Source of the DNA: Corylus avellana
Taxonomy: Eukaryota; Streptophyta; Magnoliopsida; Fagales; Betulaceae
Assembly (NCBI RefSeq): GCF_901000735.1
Contig: NC_081550.1
Coordinates: 10,344,289 to 10,408,288, forward strand
Length of the DNA: 64,000 nt
Direction: 5' to 3'
The translations under genes were made by a program, and so were the position numbers. Shown here one piece after another: positions 12,690 through 26,900 of the stretch. Under the pieces are notes generated by a model. The model ran no database searches and was not told where the DNA came from. It saw nothing but the letters and a program-made list of their open reading frames with translations. Position 1 is the stretch's first letter; each line of letters opens with the position of its first letter.

Positions 12690-14024
12690 GAAAAACAATA
12701 CTATCAATCTATAATGCACTTACAATTATTCAAACATTTTAAGATTTTACTTAATTGTTGTGAGATAGTTACGATAGTAAAATATTACACGGCCACATCT
12801 AAAGTCTTAATGGCTCATCATTCACGGCTAGAAGACTCGTGGATCCTATATTCAACATAATCAGTTGATAATTCGATAAAAGCATTACAAATCTATTGAT
12901 AGTTTGAAAAGAAAAATATAATTTATTTATTTCTCAATAATTGAAAACTTCCTGTAAACCTAAGTTTACCCACTTTGGAGCCAAAAGGTAGGTAATGGGT
13001 ACTTCCAAAACCTAATGTTGATATGTGTAACTTGACCCACAACTACCTTAGTTAGTTGAGTTAAATTCATAAAATAAAAAAGCCTAATCAAGCAAAATGG
13101 CGAGCTTCTCAGTCATCTTTCACCTTGACAAAACTCCCCCTCTACATTTCCAAAAGAAAATTCCAAGAAATTCACTAGAGGCCCCCCACATATTGGGCAA
13201 ATTTAAGCCCAATGTCAATTTTGAGAGTATTCTGAATTTCAGACAATTAGAAAGGGGCTCATTGTTTTCGATCAAAGTGAAGACATGCCCTATTTAAAAT
13301 CCTTCAAAACCCAAATAGATGATAATGTGATAGCTATCAAATATACTGAAGTAAAAGAAAAAAACCCAAGAAACAACATGGATTTGTACGGTTTACCAAA
13401 AAAACATTTAGAATTAATTAATTGGATTTCACTGGCAACATGAATCAGGCAAAGAACCCATTTCTCAAACAGAACAAAAAAAAAATTGAAGAATTAAAAT
13501 TTTCATGACTCATCAACGTGAATAGCATTATTATGTCTTTGAGAATATTTTATAGAATTTAATCCTTTAATATGCACACTCATATGTCATATATATAGTT
13601 TCATTCCAAATTCATTGAAATTTTGTCCAATTTTTCTATTCCGGTGCCTCCTCCATTCCAAATTGGTTCGAACTACCACATTTCAAGCACATAAATTAAA
13701 TAAATAAATTAAGTATATTAAATTTTCATGACCCATCAACCATATATAATAACACTATTATGTCATATGAAACTGAAAAAATGATCATAGATGTACTTAC
13801 AGGCCGAACCCATCTAATTATTGTGATAGTGTGGAAGTGGCTCTCTCTCAAATAGTTGGCTGCACTGCACAAACTTGTTCAAAATCGAATGCTAAATATG
13901 TCCCACACATCCTCATATATATGGAACCCCATTAATTTGTCATTTGCACTTAAAACGCCATTTCCAAAATGGAAAACCCTGATACATAATTAAGTGGACA
14001 AATCAATATATCATAAGATAATTA

Positions 14025-14685
14025 CTAAGATCTACTACTACTACTAGTGAGCAGGTAGGACCCAAAAATTGGAAATAGCGAGCGGTTAATCAAAAACAAA
14101 ATTAACAAGCATGAAGGGGGCCTTACTAAAAAATAATTCCTCATATGTAGCGGGTAACAACTTAATTCCAAGTTGCAATCATCATCACCGTCACCATCAC
14201 CATTACCATTATCACCATGATGCCTCTTCATGATGGTTGAACATTCTGAATTTTCAATTTCTTCATCTGATACATTAAATAGATATGCATGCCCTCCATG
14301 ATTGCATATCAGCTCAACTCCCCAACTTTTAAAGAACATTGAACTCACTAAAAACCTAAATTGCATATTGTCATCTAGCATAAAAGAATCTAGAATCAAG
14401 TACTCCAGTCATACATGATCCGCGCCCAGTAAATGAAAGTTTCTCTTTCTCTCAATTTCTTTATATCTATTGCTCACCGTAAGATCAGCAAGAGCATAGT
14501 CTCCGTTTGAGGGGACCCCAAGAATGGGTCCAATCACAGCACACAATGCAATTCCAATGAAATTATGCGAATATTGGAGCCCATTAATATGTATTTCACA
14601 TGAGTTACCAAATGAACGCTCCTTACTATGGCTGAACCAGTATGGTATCGTATTTCCTGGAAATATAATTCCACCACCAAAGTCC
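14025..14685 (-). pseudogene. Duplicated terminal exon of TNL-C (post-LRR domain), unit 1
   Basis: The minus strand reads the post-LRR motif (FGGGIIFPGNTIPYWFSHS), then a domain parallel to the TNL-A exon 5 protein. A TGA at 14409-14411 replaces the Trp codon of the conserved DHVWLEYL. The tail differs from TNL-A: a short Gly/Asp run (GDGDGDDDCNLEL) is followed by about 45 residues unlike the acidic tail. No upstream LRR exon is attached, since the duplication breakpoint lies at 14764. It cannot be expressed as part of a TNL. Confidence 0.82.
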
Positions 14686-14763
14686 CTAAAATGTACTTAT
14701 TAAACAAATATCATGAATTCTCAAAACTATAACCCATAATTAAACCAAGGCACATACAAACAT

Positions 14764-17700
14764 ATAATATAAGTATAGTACTCCACACGGCATTGAGCAT
14801 CTTGGCAGCTTCCTTATAATAAAGAAATGAAGTGTTGACAAGACTTTGGGCATTTTTATAAAGAATGAACAACTCTCTTTTATAAAATTAATTTTATGAG
14901 ATGAGTTAGGCTCATAAATTTATCGTTTCCCACTTTTTCCTCGTCCGACAACCTCACCCACCCCCCAATCACCTTCATTTCTTTTTCTTTTCTTTTTCTC
15001 CTTTTTCTTCTTGCGTCCACCTTCTCCGCCACTTCCTCTTTCTCTTTTCTTATTTTCTCCTTCCCCACCGCTCTCTTTGTTTTATATTAGTTTATTTATT
15101 TCTTTGTCTCCCACTATCCACTCTCTTATTTTCTTTTGTTTTTGTTTTTATTTTATTTTTTCTACTTTTGTAAACCTATAATACAAACAAATTTTATAAA
15201 AGCACTTTTACAACATTATGCGACACAATATGGTTGAGTTTTTCTAAAATTAAATTTAACTCATTTTCAATCATATTGTAAAGGTTTTTTTAAAAAAAAA
15301 ATAAAAAAATAAAAAAATTATTTATAAGCCTAACATTCCTCTTTATTAAAACATTATCTAACAATGTTACTTATTCGTTTACGAACAAAATCCACAAACG
15401 CAATCACACTCAACTCACAATATTTAATTAATACTACTAAGTATTAATACGAGCAGTCGCAGATGTTGACTGAATTCTTTTTTTCTTTTGTAAAGACAGA
15501 AAGTTGTGGATTTCACTTTTGTTTTTGAATTTAACACATATAATAATTTTAATAGACTAAATGAAAATTATAGTATGGTATTGTATGATTTTGTGTTTGT
15601 ATTATTGATATGAATTAGCATTATTCATACCTTGTCTTTTGGTTGCAACTTCATGAAAAACATTATAATATGTATTACAAGAAACACCAATTATCGGACA
15701 TTCCTATTAAATTGCTTTACAAACAACAATAAGCTAATTTTTGAACAGACATATATGGAGAGGAAGAGAGGCTGTGAGTGTTGTTAGCAGAGAGAGGATT
15801 TACCTAACAAACCCTCAAACCTATTCTTAATAGTTTATAATATGTGAAAGTGGGGTAATATTAATTTGTGTAATAAAATACCCAACCCAAAACGCACATC
15901 ATTTTTTTCTTTTCCTTTTCTTTCTTTCTTTTCTCTTTCTCTTTCCTTCCTTTTATACCTCGCTAAATGACTCTTCAATGAAAGAAGAAAATTCTTGCCA
16001 ACTTCCTTATAATTAATAAACAATCTTGAAAGATGAGAAAAGGCATACGCGTTGGTCAAAGAAAGAAGAAAATTTTTTGCAAACTTCCACGTACCGCACA
16101 ATGTAACTTTATAATATATGAAGTAGAAAATTAATTAGGATAAATATTAAATGTGATCCTTCCTAGATCTCGCTGCCTTTTTGCAATTGATTAGGATTTT
16201 TTAAAAAGAAAATCCCTCTAGATCGTAGAAAGGCAGTGGGAAATGAAAGAAAGCATGGCCCATTGCACTGTAGATTGATAGCGCACGCGTTGGGAAAAAA
16301 AAGAAGAAAGATGAAGCTATTTTTCATTTTTTATTTTTTAAGATGATTATTAAATAATTTGTAGGACCTACACTTTTATTTATGTGAATGCATTTTCCAT
16401 TTTCCTATATGAAAATAATTATTGAATTTATACGACTTATACTTTCACTTATGTGGATTCATTTTCTATATTTGAAAATAATTATTAAATCTATAGGAGT
16501 ACTATATGTTAACATATACAATTTCTCAAACACCTGAGATGGACTCCAATAAACTAATAAACTAAGCATTTATTCTCTATGAAAGACATTCATTATATAT
16601 GAAAAACAATACTATCAATCTATAATGCACTTACAATTATTCAAATATTTTAATATTTTACTTTATTGTTGTAAGACAGTTACGATAGTAAAATATTACC
16701 ACGGCCACATCTAAAGTCTCAATGGCTCATCATTCCCGGCTAGGAGACTCGTGGATCCTATATTCAACATGATCAGTTGATAATTCAATAAAAGCATTAC
16801 AAATCTGTTGATAGTTTGAAAAGAAAAATATAATTTATTTATTTCCCAATAATTGAAAACTTCCTGTAAACCTAAGTTTACCCACTTTGGAGCCAATAGG
16901 TAGGTAATGGGTACTTCCAAAACCTAGTGTTGATATGTGTAGCTTGACCCACAACTACCTTAGTTAGTTGAGTTAAATTCATAAAATAAAAAAGCCTAAT
17001 CAAGCAAAATGGTGGGCTTCTCAATCATCTTTCACCTTGACAAAACTCCCCCTCTACATTTCCAAAAGAAAATTCCAAGAAATTCATTAGAGCCCCCACA
17101 TATTGGGCAAATTTAAGCCCAATGTCATTTTTGGGAGTATTCTGAATTTTAGACAATTAAAAGGGGCTCATTGTTTTCGATCAAAGTGCAGACATGCCCT
17201 GTTTAAAATCCTTCAAGACCCAAATAGACGATAATGTGATAGCTATCAAATATACTGAAGTAAAAGAAAAAAACCCAAGAATCAACATGGATTTGTACGG
17301 TTTACCAAAAAAACATTTAGAATTAATTAATTGGATTTCACCGGCAACATGAATCAGGCAGAACCCATTTCTCAAACAGAACAAAAAAAATTGAAGAATT
17401 AAAATTTTCATGACTCATCAACGTGAATAGCATTATTATGTCTTTGAGAATATTTTATAGAATTTAATCCTTTAATATACACACTCATATGTCATATATA
17501 TATATATATAGTTTCATTCCAAATTCATTGAAATTTTGTCCAATTTTTCTATTCCAGTGCCTCCGCCATTCCAAATTGGTTCGAATTACCACATTTCAAG
17601 CACATAAATTAAATAAATAACTAAAGTATATTAAATTTTCATGACCTATCAACCATATATAATAACACTATTATGTCATATGAAACTGAAAAAATGATCA

Positions 17701-18682
17701 TAGATGTACTTACAGGCCAAACCCATCTAATTATTGTGATAGTGTGGAAGTGGCTCTCTCTCAAATAGTTGGCTGCACTGCACAAACTTGTTCAAAATCG
17801 AATGCTAAATATGTCCCACGCATCCTCATATATATGGAACCCCATTAATTTGTCATTTGCACTTAAAACGCCATTTCCAAAATGGAAAACCCTGGTACAT
17901 AATTAAGTGGACAAATCAATATATCATAAGATAATTACTAAGATCTACTACTACTACTAGCATCAACAGTGAGCAGGTAGGACCCAAAAATTGGAAATAG
18001 CGAGCGGTTAATCAAAAACAAAATTAACAAGCATGAAGGGAGCCTTACTAAAAAATAATTCCTCATATGTAGTGGGTAACAACTTAATTCCAAGTTGCAA
18101 TCATCATCCCCATCACCATTACCATTATCACCACGACGCCTCTTCATGGTGGTTGAACATTCTGAATTTTCAATTTCTTCATCTGATACATTAAATAGAT
18201 ACGCATGCCCTCCATGATTGCATATCAGCTCAACTCCCCAACTTTTAAAGAACATTGAACTCACTAAAAACCTAAATTGCATATTGTCATCTAGCATAAA
18301 AGAATCTAGAATCAAGTACTCCAGTCATACATGATCCGCGCCCAGTAAATGAAAGTTTCTCTTTCTCTCAATTTCTTTATATCTATTGCTCACCGTAAGA
18401 TCAGCAAGAGCATAGTCTCCGTTTGAGGGGACCCCAAGAATGGGTCCAATCACAGCACACAATGCAATTCCAATGAAATTATGCGAATATTGGAGCCCAT
18501 TAATATGTATTTCACATGAGTTACCAAATGAACGCTCCTTACTATGGCTGAACCAGTATGGTATCGTATTTCCTGGAAATATAATTCCACCACCAAAGTC
18601 CCTAAAATGTACTTATTAAACAAATATCATGAATTCTCAAAACTATAACCCATAATTAAACCAAGGCACATACAAACATATA
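14764..18682. repeat. 3.9-kb tandem duplication, unit 2
   Basis: Second unit, continuous on its right with the rest of TNL-C (LRR exon from 18707), so this is the ancestral location of the terminal exon and unit 1 is the extra copy. The junction at about 14764 joins GGCACATACAAACATATA to ATATAAGTATAG, with a few bases of AT microhomology. Confidence 0.93.
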
Positions 18683-20445
18683 TACAAAAAAGAGAGAGAG
18701 CCATACCTTATTCAAAAAAGAATTTGCCACCTGATTAGGTATATTCACACACATGTTATAGCATTCGGACATGTCAACCCAATACAACTCTCGTAACTCG
18801 CATGTATTGAGTTGATCTTCTTTTGATATTTCTGGAAATCTTTCCAATGAAACACATCCTTTAGCATACACATATTCTATATTTGGTGGAAGTTCAAGAA
18901 TTTCTTGAAGTTGCTTACAATCCACCAATTCAAGCAACCTCAATCGAACAAATCTTTTGATGCACATAGGCAAATTGATAATATCACTTCTTGATAGATC
19001 TAACCAAACTAAAGTTGAAAAGCAATTTGGTGTCCCCAGAAAATCTGATTTTGATAAGCACATACAATTACACAGATCCAAACCTTCCAGTGTTGAAAGC
19101 CCAATTGAGGAACAACCGTCAACAAAAATGCATGAATTCGCCGAAGGTGTTGATATGAATAATTCTGTTTTTGAAGGAATTTCAGATTCCTTTGTTGGAA
19201 ACTTAACAAGTTTTGAACAATTTCTGAGAGAGAGAAACTTTAGTTGCTGCAATTGAAGAATGCTACTTGGGAGATGCATAAGGTTTTTTACAATGGTTTA
19301 GATATAATTCGAAAAGTCCAGTGAAATATGTTGGAAATAATTTTGATGGTGCACAAATTCCCATTGATATAAAATAAATACAATATGAATATTAACAATA
19401 AAATAAATAAAATACAAGAGATGAAAATAGAGTATGGAAAGATCTCATAATGCTATAGAATCACGCAAGAGTGTTGTCCTTAAAGGTTAATTCGTGCCTC
19501 CCAGAGTGTATAACTCGGTGTGATCGGATCCTTTGACACGCAACCTCCCAGGATTAGACTATAGCGTCTACCTTCGTTAAGGACGTACTTCCAATAACGA
19601 AGACTAGTAGAACAACCCTTTGATCTTCTTGATAAAAAATCGCAAAGAGAAAATAGAAATTGAATAGAATAGAATTCTATGCAATTAGTTTTCTAAAATA
19701 TGACAAAACTCTTTTATAAAGAAAATGAGTTTGCCTTTTTTTTTCTTTCTTGTTGCAAACTCACTATATGATGGGATTGGGGATGTTTTCTTTCTTTATA
19801 TAATTAATGACCAAATGGTCATAACACCCAAAAAGGGTAAAACATTTGTTAATAATCAAATTGTCAAACTACAATAAAACTTGTTAAAGACTAACGGTCA
19901 AAACGGTAAAAATCAATTAAAACTAATTTTTATATAATAACTCATAACCAAGTAATAAATACAAACGGTTATAAACCAAAATGATTAAAGATGATTTTTA
20001 TTTCTCATAAAAACTTGTGAAGATATTATCAAATGATAAAACATTTTCAAATGACTGAATAATGAATGTTTGTAACAAATATTACAACAAAATATACAAT
20101 AGATGAAGGTAGATCTTTTATAGCAGTGAAACTTAATTTAATCCGTCTCAAGCATGCTATTTTACATTTAATGTCAGGAAAGTTTTGAAGGCTTAAGCAA
20201 CCATCTTGGTAAATCATTTTTAGAGATCTCACCTTGAGGCTTCTTGGCAAGCTAATAAGGTTAGAGCATTTGGAAAATGATAGAATGGTAACTTTATCAA
20301 GGAATCCAACAGAGTCATGCACCTTAACTAAACTTTTGCATCCATGAACATGTAATTATTCTAAATTTGTTATCTTTGAAATATCAGGGATTTCTGTTAA
20401 GAATTTACAGCTAGAAAATACCACAATCCTCATATTTTGAAAATT
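17938..20445 (-). pseudogene. TNL-C: truncated TIR-NB-LRR pseudogene (LRR + post-LRR exons only)
   Basis: The terminal exon (17938-18601) has the same TGA (18325-18327) at the conserved Trp as unit 1, and does not join in frame with the exon before it. The LRR exon (18707-20445) is split by a 761-bp solo LTR at 19329-20089. It encodes typical LRR text (GCVSLERFP, LPMCIKRFVRLRLLEL, HDSVGFL, FLTEIPDIS) and has a TAA at 20356-20358. Its expected 3' splice site appears to have changed from CAG to CAA at about 20446. Above it the sequence soon turns into a LINE fragment, and no NB-ARC or TIR exon is found. It is dead by several independent lesions. Confidence 0.88.
19329..20089. mobile_element. 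Solo LTR (761 bp) inserted in the TNL-C LRR exon
   Basis: It begins TGTTGGAAAT and ends TTACAACA (TG...CA termini). It is flanked by the perfect 5-bp direct repeat AAATA (19324-19328 and 20090-20094). The uninterrupted TNL-A exon reads GTG-AAATA-TAC at the same place, which is an empty site. No internal retrotransposon sequence remains, so the element was reduced to one LTR by recombination. Confidence 0.93.
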
Positions 20446-20593
20446 TTGTAAAAAGAAAAAAAAATAAATAAAAAATAAATAAAGGAAGGAAAGGGCAGAA
20501 ATTAACTTTAAAAAAGTTTACAGCATAATTTAAAATAAATAAATATATAAAATAATAATTGTACCTTATATTCATTTCCAAAAATAATAATTG

Positions 20594-21118
20594 TACCTTG
20601 AACACCAAGCATACTTGAAAAAGTCAGCAGAAAAACCATGGGCCTTATTGGCTTTCATGTGAAACAAAGTATCGCTTATTTCTTCTGTAGTAACCTCCTT
20701 CTCCAACACAGTTGCCTTATTAGCAGAAATAGCAATAGGAATAAGATGCCTAATTCGAGCTACTTTTACTTCATTAAACTGTATCTGATTAGTCCCTAAC
20801 AGCTTCTTGTAAAAATTCTCAGCCACCAACTTGATCTATTCAACATCATCCACTCTATTGCCATGCTTATCCCACAAATGAGTAATAGTATTCTTAGCAT
20901 TCTGGACCTTAAGAGAGTGATGAAAGAAACTGTTATTCTAATCACCCAAATGCAGCCATTGATTCCTAGCCTTCTGCTTCAGGAAAGATTCCTCGGCCTT
21001 AGTTATAAAAACATAAGCATGAAGACACTCCCTTTCCTTAAGCAAGCTGTCAGACCTACCAAGAGAAGCAATAACATCTTTTTGAGCTAGATCAAGGTTA
21101 TTAATTCTTTTCATCTGT
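20594..21118 (-). mobile_element. LINE (L1-type) fragment, start of reverse transcriptase
   Basis: The minus strand encodes plant L1 text: FLKQKARNQWLHLGD, a degraded HHSLK...NTITHLWD segment, a LVAENFYKKLLG segment, then EEISDTLFHMKANKAHG, the usual ALFSMxxNKAPGPDG region. Stops and frame changes occur and the RT core is missing. It abuts the broken 5' end of TNL-C and may have replaced its upstream exons. Confidence 0.82.
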
Positions 21119-21183
21119 CAGGGTGTGAAGAAAGTTGCAATGACCTGTGTGGTTTAAGCTCTGGTGTGCAAATTTTGCTTCAG

Positions 21184-22522
21184 GATCAGATGCTGTCAAG
21201 CATGCATGCAACAGAAGCTTGACAGTCTGTGCGAGTAGGTGAATAATGCTAGGGATCACTCAGGTGGTAGGGGCGAGATGGCATTCGCCAAGAATGTGGA
21301 GTCACCGTGTAATGACGCTTTTGGTTCTGATAAGATCACATTCGTTGATTGTGGTTGTTGGTTTTGTGATCAACATCGTGTCCTCTATAATGCGTTGGCG
21401 GTAATCTATGAATTTGTAAATGTACTATTAAATTGCAGCTAGTGAATGTCCTTGCTAAATAGCTTGAATTTTCCTTATTGAATCTTAAGTTTGGTTTAAG
21501 GGTAGTTCTGTTAGGAAAGCCTCCAGTGGGGAGGAGATGCTCCAATATAAATTGGGTTTCTCAAACGAAGTAGAACCAGAGGAGCGCCGCATGTCTGATT
21601 TGTCAGATTAGGCTTCAAGTGTCACATCTACTGCTGACATCTAGGTAATGGGAGGTTCAACAACATTACACTAATTCTGAATTTCCCTATTACAAAATAA
21701 TCTCATAGTTAATGGTAGTAATTGCATACATGCATTTCGTAAATCAAAGTTCTTAAGCCTAATAGACCAGGTTCGTTGCTTTGGGTGGCAAATGTGCATT
21801 ATTTTTCTTGGTCATGCATTTCATTTACTCCTATTGGTTCTATTAGTATACCTCATTGTGGTGATGCTGATCAAACAAAGGCTGGTTAAAAAGATAATTG
21901 GTGTAACTATATACATATTGTAAATTAGAATGCCATGGTGCATTTTTCTCAGATGAACACCTCAGTAATTGAACAAGACAGTTACAACCTCAAACGCGAC
22001 AGTGAGGAGAAAGATGCCACCATAAAGGAGCTAACCACTCTACTCCACTCATCTGATGTTGCTAGTTCCAAGGTAATGTTTCAATTATAGTCCCTTTGAA
22101 TTTTGTCGTTACCAAAAAATTTTCTTTGCTTAATCCATATCCCTTATAACAGAGGATTGCAAAGTTGGAAGACATTATATGTAGGAAAAACACGATTATT
22201 ACAAGACTAAAGAAGGACATGGTTGTCCTAGAACAAAAGGTAAGAAGCAGGTGGTAGGAATCTAGTGGTTGTAGAGTTTGGAGAGTTCATTGTAGAAAGT
22301 AAAAGTAGTATTTGCAATCTCCCTCCATTCCCTTTTTAATTGTTCCCTTTCTAGGTTTTTGTTGTGTATAATGATCTAGTCATATTATGCAGTACCCTTT
22401 CACATGAAATGATGGAATGATTGCTTAAAATCTAAAAAGGTCCATCAATTCTGATGGACTTAGTAAAGGGTTTGAATTCCTACTACACATCTGAAATTCA
22501 ATGTGGATAAGCTTTGCATTTA

Positions 22523-22553
<31 letters not shown>

Positions 22554-23113
22554 GCGGCATGTGCTCTAACTCTACAATGAACAATGTGCAACAATATTTG
22601 CTCATGTTTACTTGAAGAATTTCTGAATTTTGTAACCAATAGTATAATTAAAAGCAGGTGGTGCACTTCACTAGACTTCGGAGATCCTTCTTTCCTTCTT
22701 CAGACTCAAACTCAAATAGTGAGCAGCGTCCACACATGGCAGAAAATTTCCTATATGATATGGATAGTACTACTAGCCCTTCATCATCTTATTCAGACTC
22801 TTCCCCTTTGAATCAACCACACGCTCTTGTTGCTAAAGTTGAGGAAAATTCTGTTAAGAATAGCTACTCTTCTTCTACAAAAAACCAGATGTCAGCGCCA
22901 GCAAAACCGATAGGTTCTTTTGTGAGACCAACAGATTGGAGCTCAAAATCTCGATCAATAAGTCCACTTAAGGAAATATCTACAAATTGGAAATCCGATT
23001 CAATTCCATCTTTGAGGGAAAAACAAGCTGTTGTTGGAGATTCTTCAAGAAAGAGTAGAAGGTGACATCTAACTGGATCCAAGGATGCAACCCCTCAAAA
23101 GAGATGGCTTTAG
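21184..23113 (+). pseudogene. Gene X second copy (pseudogene)
   Basis: Paralogue of the gene at 154-1785 with matching exons at about 21514-21657, 21953-22072, 22153-22239 and 22658-23113, plus an upstream exon at about 21184-21332 that is missing from the first copy because of the window edge. Lesions: a TAG at 21609-21611 where copy 1 has TGG; a TGA at 23063-23065 where copy 1 has CGA, removing the last 16 residues; and an apparent frameshift near 21236 in the upstream exon. The splice borders of the middle exons are intact. The two nonsense changes are single transitions. Confidence 0.82.
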
Positions 23114-23972
23114 TAAGTTACATGCAATTTTTACGTACTTGTTCTTAATGATTCCACTACAACAAGCTTTCAAATTTGATTTCAGCATTTAAGGGGAATA
23201 TACATATACAGGTCGAAGAGTTCTAAATATTTCTGCAATCGGGAGATGCCTTTACATTTCCAAACTGATGCTCGGGGGATATTTGGAACTGACCCTACAT
23301 ATTTATAGGTGCAGACCAGTGGTTTTTTTTTTTTTTTTGTTATCATTTTCCTCTCGATGTTGAATTTATAAATTTTTAGAAATTACAGTACATTAATTTA
23401 AGTAAATACAGAACTTGGTCTTATATATTCACTATTGATTATTTCGGGACAACCTTAAGCCAACTAACCTACTTTAGCCATACTCAATTTTGGGAGTATT
23501 TTGAATTTCAGACTGCTAAAAAGGGGCCTATTTTTCTTAATCAAGTTTGAAATATGAGCTCTAGGAATACTTTTCCACACCAAACTAGTTTCCCCATGTG
23601 CATCAATTGTTCGAAATTTCAAAACACCACATTTGAAGACATAAATTGGAATCACTATTCAATATACATCAAGATTTGAAAAATAAAATAACAAAAATGA
23701 AATGTTCCTTAACAAGAAAAAAAATTATCTATCCATTTGGGTGCTTGGAGTTTATCAATATGAAATGCTTGCAGTTAACCAATAACAAAACTAAGAAGCA
23801 TTAAGGGTACGTACTTACTGAAAAATGTTGGTAGGTTTTAGCATTGGGAGTGATCTGATTGGTTTACTTGTGATTCGCCCATGGTCGATGAACGCTTCTT
23901 TTGTTGTGGGTAATCACTGGATTCCAACTTGCAATCATCCTCATCCTCAGCATCACGTTGCCTCTTACATGG
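23114..23972. other. Interval between gene X copy 2 and TNL-B
   Basis: Homologous to 1786-2567, so it was part of the same duplicated segment. A T-run at about 23323-23339 is specific to this copy. No gene is seen. Confidence 0.6.
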
Positions 23973-26900
23973 TTAAGTAACATCTAATACCCTTTCAATT
24001 TCATCAGAATCATCCTCTTCGGCTGAAGATTCTGAATTTCCACTTTCTTCATCACATTCATCCTCTCTGGTTGAAGAGTAAATACATTCATCACTTTTGT
24101 CATCGAAAGATTCTGAACAAGAATTAAAATCCACGTGGGTTAAACTTGGATGATCTTTTGCATTCTCTTCATGCTTGTGTATCATATGAACTCCGCAACT
24201 TTTAATGAACACATTTGAACTCATTGAAAAACTAACTTGCAGATTGTCATCCTCTAACACGACAGGGTCTAAAACCAAGTACTCTAGCCATACATGATTT
24301 GAGCCTTGTAAATTTATAATTCTACATCTAGTCTCAATTTTTATACCTTTACTGTTGATCGCAAAATGAATAGGAAACACTTCTTCGTGTCTGATTCCAA
24401 GAATGGGTCCAAAAACTGCACAAACAGCAATTCCTTTGATCTCATCCAAATATGGGAGCCCATTAATATCTATTGCGAACTCATATGAACCCTCCTTACG
24501 TTGGCTGAAGCTAAACCAAGCTGGTATCGTATTTCCCGGAAATACGATTCCACCACCAAAATAGTCATTATAAGGTCCCTATTAAACGAATAGCATCATT
24601 TTTCAGAAGTAGAACCCATAAACCAAGGCACATAGAAATACGGACAAGAGAGAGAGAGAGAGAGAGAGATACCTTATCCAATAAAGTATTTTCCACCTGA
24701 TTCCCTATATTCTCAGGCAATTTATAACATTCACACAAGCCAATCCATTTTACCGCTCGCAATCCGCTTGTGTTGAATTGAAGTATTTTTGATAAATCTG
24801 GAAAACTTTCCAACGAAACAAATCCATCAGCCGATATTTCTTCTATATTTGGTGGAAGTTCTGGAATTTCTTTAAGCTGCTTGCACTTCTTTAAGCCAAG
24901 AAGCTTTAATCTAACAAATCTTTTGATGTATGCAGGCAGTCTAACAATATTAGTCTCATTTAGAAATAAGCGCTCTAAACTAGAAAAACGATGAAGTATC
25001 ATGAATAATTCTGGTTTTACTAGGCACATACATCCCTCAAGACTCAACAGTTTCAGTGTCGGAAACCCAATTGAGGAACAACCATCATCGAAAATGCAAG
25101 CATTCACTGGAGGAGGTGATGCAAATAATTTTGTACTTGATGAAATTTCAGATTCCTCTGTGGACACAACTGAGAGCATGGATTCTCTTTCATCCCTCAC
25201 CTTTGTTGGAAGCTTATCAACTTTTGAACACCTTCCGTGACCAACAATATTTAGATGCTGCAACTGAAGACTACTTGGAAGATGTATAAGGTTTTCGCAA
25301 ACTATGATAAATAGCACGGAAAGTCCAGTGAAATATGCAATGGATGAAGGTAGTTCTTTTATAGCACTGCACCTTACCATAAGTGTTCTCAAGCGTTCCA
25401 TTTTACACTCAATTTCTGGAAAGTTCGCAAGCCTTGCACAAAATTCAAATCCAAGAGTTTCAAGAGATCTCAACTTGAGGCTTTTTGGCAATGTTATAAG
25501 GTTAGAGCATCTAGAAAAATACAGAATGGTAAGCTTATCAAGGAATCCAACTGAGTCATGAACCTTAACTAAACTTTTGCACTCAAAAATACGTAATTTT
25601 TGTAGATTTGGAATTCTTGAAATATCAGGAATTTCAGTTAGGTTTTTAAGTCCAGTGAGTTCCATAATACTCAGGTTTGGTAAATTCTGCAAATTATTAA
25701 AAAAAAAAAAAAGAAAAAAAGAATGAAATAAGCTTCAAAAAAGTTTACAACATAATTCTAAAGAAAAAACATTAAAAATAACAATCCTACCTAAAATCCT
25801 TCCTTGAGTCCTTTGAAGAGGCCATTATGCATTCTTAGAATAGTGAGTTTCCATCCATGGAAATTTGATGGCAGAGATTATAAAGGACATTCAATCCAAT
25901 CAAACACTCTTAACTCATTAGGGAGATAAGTAAGCTCTTCAGAAAATTCTGCATTACGACATATAAAATATCTAAGCCTTTTCATGTTCTCAAAGGTATT
26001 GGATCTCCACTGCATCAAGTCTCGTTCCGGCAAGTCCACTAATATGCCTTTAATATTTTCTGTTCCCTACTAAGACAATGCATAAGTGTGTCAACAAAAT
26101 CAAAACATGAAGTTCTCCATATTTTATTACTTGCTAGAATTATAATAAATTCTTATATATATATATATATGACTGATAGAATTATAATTTTATTCTTATA
26201 TATACACATTATTTTATGAAAATGATCTGGCAAACTATGTTGCTTTTATTTTTTATTTTTTTATTTTTAAAGATTATCATAAGAGATAATTTGCTTTTAT
26301 TATTAGAATGTCTCAAAGCAAGTGATCAAATTCAAGATGTCAAAATTGTTTTTTTTTTTTTTCTCATATTTACTTATTACTCTAACTTATAATATAAAAA
26401 GTACAATCCTCATAAAAACTATTTCTATATTTATAAAATAAAAAGTATAGTACTCATAAAAACTATATCTATCTTTGAAATAGAGTAAAAGACAATTTCA
26501 TTGATGATTTATTTATTCTTTTGGACTTAACTACATCCAAATACCTAGTTTTGAGATGGATGGTGCATGTATATGTGTGGGTGCAAGTATGTGGATATTT
26601 TTTTATCAATTTTTGCAAAATGTAAATTTAAAAGGGTGTTTTTATGAGTCTTACCACATTTTTTTCTAGTACATAACGGACATCTTCATGATACCACAAC
26701 CTACTGCGTTGGCCAAGTTCGTTGGGTGACTCTTGACGAACTATTTCTCTACCCATATCTTGTAATAAGTCATGCATGAACAAATCACCATACTTAATAG
26801 TTATGAGAGACTTATCAATAAGTACTCCGATACCACTATCTGGGGATAAACTGCAACTGTTTAGTGTATGAGCGACATATTTAGCATCCTCTCCTTTGAA

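Larger units (their letters stand above)
10831..14763. repeat. 3.9-kb tandem duplication, unit 1
   Basis: About 3.93 kb repeated head-to-tail as 14764-18682 with only scattered substitutions and small indels. Both units start with an ATAATATAAG-type motif and end in GGCACATACAAACATATA. The unit carries a non-coding AT-rich portion, purine/pyrimidine-rich tracts, TNL 3'-flank homology at about 13100-13280, and one terminal TNL exon (14025-14685). A (TA)n run at 12653-12689 is present only in unit 1. Apart from that exon I find no real gene: the short ORFs follow low-complexity purine tracts. Confidence 0.93.
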
